A DNA stretch of 16,182 nt from Candidatus Hodarchaeota archaeon. GTDB taxonomy: Archaea; Asgardarchaeota; Heimdallarchaeia; Hodarchaeales; Hodarchaeaceae. Below the pieces are notes generated by a model. It made no database searches. It was not told where the DNA came from and saw nothing but the letters and a program-made list of their open reading frames with translations. The stretch lies in contig JAEOSR010000123.1 in assembly GCA_016840285.1 (NCBI GenBank), forward strand, positions 1-16,182. Direction: 5' to 3'. Every line of letters starts with the position of its first letter. Positions within the stretch are counted from its first letter, which is position 1. The position numbers and the translations under genes were made by a program. Positions 13,669-16,182 of this stretch are shown piece by piece.

Positions 13669-14610
13669 TTAGGTTTCGTTATTTTGTACTACAGTGATGA
13701 CTACATTGCCCTTCTTTCTACCAGTATCGACGTATCGATGAGCTTCGACAATTTGCTCAAGCGCGTAGGTTCTATCGATCACTGCTTTTAGCTTTCCCGC
13801 CTCAATCAGCTCTTTAAGGTCTTTGAGCAGGAAGCTTACATTTTTTTTCTTTATTTTATCTGATGATTTATCGACGTTAAGATAGATTCCAGTCTTCTTT
13901 AATGATTTCTTAAAATCACCTGAAAACATGTCTACAGCGTCAAAGATAACATCATAGGTTTCACCGCTTTGGGTAAAGTCAGTGGTGGTATAATCAATGA
14001 CATGGTCTGCACCTAGCGATTTTATCATTTCTAAATTCGAAGTACTGCATACTCCAGTAACCACTGCTCCAAATGATTTGGCAAGCTGAACCGCAAATGT
14101 CCCAACGCTACCTGAAGCGCCATAAATTAGAACTTTCTGTCCACTCTGAATATTTGCCATTTTAATAATACCCAATGTAGTAATTCCCCCAGAAGGAATT
14201 ACTGCAGCTTCCTCAAAGGTCATATTGGTCGGCTTCATTGCCAACACCCCATCTTCAGCCATACATTTGTACTCAGCATATCCTCCAAAACCAGACCACA
14301 CGGTACTTGCAAAAACTTTGTCTCCTTTCTCGAACAAAGTCACATCTTTGCCTACTTCTACAATTTCTCCAGCTAGCTCCATCCCTAGGATTGCTTTCTT
14401 TGGTTTTCTAATCCCCAAAACTAAACGCGCGAGAAGCAATTGCCAGCGAGGACCTGGAATATTGAGACTACGCATTCTCGAATCCCCTCTGTGGACTGTT
14501 GTCGTATAAATTCTTATTAGGACTTCATTAGTTTTGGGAATGGGTTTATCGACCTCTTTTAATTCAAGAACCTCTGGAGGTCCGTACTTTGTGCATACAA
14601 CTGCTTTCAT
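13669..14610 (-). CDS. NAD(P)-dependent alcohol dehydrogenase/quinone oxidoreductase-like protein (MDR, zinc-free)
   Basis: The 313-aa product is a medium-chain dehydrogenase/reductase. The GroES-like domain runs from [17 protein letters not shown] through [16 protein letters not shown] to EKGDKVFAS. The Rossmann domain has GASGSVG (164-170) followed by [19 protein letters not shown] and LGADHVIDY. Zinc-ligand cysteines are absent, as in quinone oxidoreductases that reduce enones or quinones with NADPH. The frame extends 11 codons upstream. I chose the ATG at 14610 because GGAAGGA lies 7 bases before it and the family starts with MKA. It ends at the same TAA that precedes the TusA remnant. 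The substrate is unknown. Confidence 0.92.
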   Translation of the reverse strand: MKAVVCTKYGPPEVLELKEVDKPIPKTNEVLIRIYTTTVHRGDSRMRSLNIPGPRWQLLLARLVLGIRKPKKAILGMELAGEIVEVGKDVTLFEKGDKVFASTVWSGFGGYAEYKCMAEDGVLAMKPTNMTFEEAAVIPSGGITTLGIIKMANIQSGQKVLIYGASGSVGTFAVQLAKSFGAVVTGVCSTSNLEMIKSLGADHVIDYTTTDFTQSGETYDVIFDAVDMFSGDFKKSLKKTGIYLNVDKSSDKIKKKNVSFLLKDLKELIEAGKLKAVIDRTYALEQIVEAHRYVDTGRKKGNVVITVVQNNET

Positions 14611-14652
14611 TTGGGTATCCTTCCTTATTTTGGATGTGTTCATTTTACCTAT

Positions 14653-14928
14653 TTATACTGTTTTTTCAAATTTAGATGAATTGAATCCTTTAACTATCAG
14701 CCATAACGCAAAGGCCATTTCTTGCACGGCTATTAAAAGAAATACAATATCTAGATTAATGCTGAATAACTATAACAAATAAGCTGCGAAACTTAATGTG
14801 GCTCCAACAAGACCCCAACCTGATAACCATCGAGGAATGAGTTGTGATTGATATAATATGTAATTTAAAATCAGAGCAGATGGGGTTCAAACGAAACCAA
14901 GCAAAAAGCCCCAATTACGTGTTCTAAT
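14653..14928 (-). pseudogene. DUF4386-like membrane protein remnant with in-frame stops
   Basis: The minus strand reads NWGFLLGFV-stop, then LYQSQLIPRWLSGWGLVGAT, LSFAAYLL-stop, LDIVFLLIAVQEMAFALWLI and VKGFN, ending at TAA 14653-14655. LIPRWLSxWGLxGA and QExxxAxWLIxKGFN are hallmarks of the C-terminal half of DUF4386 membrane proteins. Two internal stops (TGA near 14888, TAG near 14780) and the missing N-terminal half show a dead gene. It begins immediately after the kinase stop. Confidence 0.7.
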
Positions 14929-16029
14929 TTATGATTCTGTAAAAAGGTTTATCCATTCTTCCTCAGTAAAATATGTCTTTGACTCCCCTGACACACATCT
15001 TTTTCTTATAATCTCTAACATACTTGGATAATCTTCTGTTGTATTTCCAGCATTTATTGTTTCAGTTATTGCAGTATAAAGAAAAAAATCGTGAAAATAG
15101 AGAAATTCAGACATAAGTTTAATCCATTTATTATCCAATGAATAATTTTTAGAATATCCTTTGTAAAATGATGGAATAAACACCTTTAGGAACTTAATTA
15201 CGGTATCCACAGGATTATCCCATATTAAACTATAAATTAATATCGCCATATCATAAATAAACCAACTATAACAACATGAATCAAAATCATATAATGTCAA
15301 CCTTGTTTTATTATGAATATAGTAGTTTCCCCAATTTAAATCTCCATGAACCATTCCATAGGCGTTTTTAGGTTTATGTAGAGTGGAAATCCAATTTATC
15401 AGCTGGTTATACACGTCAATAATGTATTTATCTTTTTCGTTATCTAAAATGATATCATATTTTAGAAAAATGTCTTCTTCAAATTCTGTTCTTTTATAAT
15501 TCTTATTAGGAATAAAATCTACTGATAAACTATGCATTTTGCCTAAGATTTCTCCCATTTTTTCCCAAAGAGTTTCTTTCCATTCCTCCGGATCTCGAAA
15601 ATTAATATATTTTCCTGGTGCTTTGCGAAAATAAACGACTATATAGGATTTGTTATCAATTATTATATCTTCAACATAGTTATTATCACATGAGAGCTGA
15701 GGTTCTGAGACAGGAATTTCATTTTGAGCAAGGTAATTTATCCAATCTATTTCAGCTTTTATTTGAATAAATGATTTCTTATTAAGAATCAAATTTGTTT
15801 TTATTCGAATCAAAAAATCTTGCTTCTTTATTGAATATCCATAAAAAAGATGGTCAAAGCCCCCTTCAAGTTTTAATACACGATAATCTATATTATAAAG
15901 ACGTGCAATTCGTTGCAAGAGAGAATTACTGATTTCGAATGCCATTTTAAGGAATAATAATATGTGATCGAATGATTTTAAAGATTCTTCTTTTGTACTA
16001 ATTCCAAAAAATCTATTTTTCATAACCAA
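14929..16029 (-). CDS. Aminoglycoside phosphotransferase (APH)-fold kinase family protein
   Basis: The product is up to 366 aa with a protein-kinase-like APH fold. Residues 32-75 (ISNSLLQRIARLYNID, LEGGFDHLFYGYSI) form the N-lobe start. The catalytic loop is HGDLNWGN (228-235) and the metal-binding motif is DFDS (248-251) in LYDFDSCCYSWFIYD. Such enzymes phosphorylate small molecules such as homoserine or choline, or proteins; the substrate cannot be told here. Possible starts are TTG 16029, ATG 16023 and ATG 15945. The last gives the usual family N-terminus but has no ribosome site. A strong SD site GGAGGTGA (16055-16048) lies too far from ATG 16023 (24 bases) and is followed at 9 bases by an in-frame CTG (16038-16036). 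The start is therefore uncertain. Confidence 0.85.
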   Translation of the reverse strand: MVMKNRFFGISTKEESLKSFDHILLFLKMAFEISNSLLQRIARLYNIDYRVLKLEGGFDHLFYGYSIKKQDFLIRIKTNLILNKKSFIQIKAEIDWINYLAQNEIPVSEPQLSCDNNYVEDIIIDNKSYIVVYFRKAPGKYINFRDPEEWKETLWEKMGEILGKMHSLSVDFIPNKNYKRTEFEEDIFLKYDIILDNEKDKYIIDVYNQLINWISTLHKPKNAYGMVHGDLNWGNYYIHNKTRLTLYDFDSCCYSWFIYDMAILIYSLIWDNPVDTVIKFLKVFIPSFYKGYSKNYSLDNKWIKLMSEFLYFHDFFLYTAITETINAGNTTEDYPSMLEIIRKRCVSGESKTYFTEEEWINLFTES

Positions 16030-16182
16030 ACCAACCAGTACTTCGTATCACCTCCTCGAAAATACCCCTTGTCCGTTGAATAGCGTCCGATCCCATGATG
16101 TACGGAGAAATTCACAAAAATCGTTTGCTGTATAAACAAAATCCACCCGACACCTACGACTAGTTGACTTTAAGAGATTAAG
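16030..16182 (-). promoter_or_regulatory. Upstream region of the APH-fold kinase gene
   Basis: On the minus strand this holds a TATA-like GTTTATAC near 16130-16140, then the perfect SD site GGAGGTGA at 16055-16048. No gene is visible up to the window end. Confidence 0.35.

Noticed and set aside
13669..14610. Programmed read-through from the oxidoreductase into the TusA remnant as an established feature
   Set aside because: The shared phase can arise by chance (one in three). The lost Cys and start point to decay, so it is left only as a possibility.
1..16182. tRNA, rRNA, CRISPR array or insertion sequence
   Set aside because: No cloverleaf, rRNA-like stretch, regularly spaced repeat array or transposase motif was seen on either strand by eye.

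Overview
The window looks like a low-GC archaeal chromosome segment, most plausibly from an Asgard archaeon of the Heimdall/Loki type. This is an inference from gene content, with no marker RNA to confirm it. The main clues are a DRG-type GTPase with TGS domain, an hSSB1/SOSS-B-like OB-fold protein with an RG-rich tail, a Ras-like protein that has lost its GTPase motifs, and a surface protein with a Thr/Ser stalk and C-terminal anchor. TATA-type promoters, VapBC and HTH-MNT/HEPN toxin-antitoxin pairs also fit. No tRNA, rRNA, CRISPR array or intact transposase was seen.

Layout. 169-1308 (-) encodes a secreted LVIVD beta-propeller surface protein. 1602-2495 (-) is an epoxide-hydrolase-like alpha/beta hydrolase whose homology runs upstream of its first standard start codon to an ATT behind a Shine-Dalgarno (SD) site. 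2725-2816 holds the tail of a decayed membrane-protein gene, followed by the DRG GTPase (2960-4078, +) and a PrmC/HemK-like methyltransferase (4204-5601, +). A toxin-antitoxin stretch follows: VapBC (5686-6395, -), an HTH-nucleotidyltransferase/HEPN pair (6699-7857, +) and a decapitated VapC (7948-8166, -).

8462-10392 (+) is a compact operon of TetR regulator, membrane protein and flavodoxin. The flavodoxin is broken by one extra base in an A tract. An overlapping-palindrome operator precedes the operon. After it come a 5'-truncated ABC-2 permease and the start of a winged-helix regulator (11107-11272). These face the OB-fold protein (11273-11788, -).

The right third is a graveyard of remnants around a few intact genes. 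A second copy of the DRG upstream region lies at 12175-12266 and 12942-13070. It is split by the pseudo-GTPase gene (12316-12849, -) and joined directly to the last 72 bases of a DRG gene (13071-13142), so a DRG paralogue lost its coding body. A TusA-like remnant (13450-13668, -) follows a quinone-oxidoreductase-like gene (13669-14610, -). A DUF4386-like remnant with in-frame stops (14653-14928, -) follows an aminoglycoside-phosphotransferase-fold kinase (14929-16029, -).

The most notable observations are the DRG promoter/tail remnant, the pseudo-GTPase, two genes that seem to need ATT/ATC starts, and the TetR-membrane-flavodoxin module. All comparisons were made by eye.
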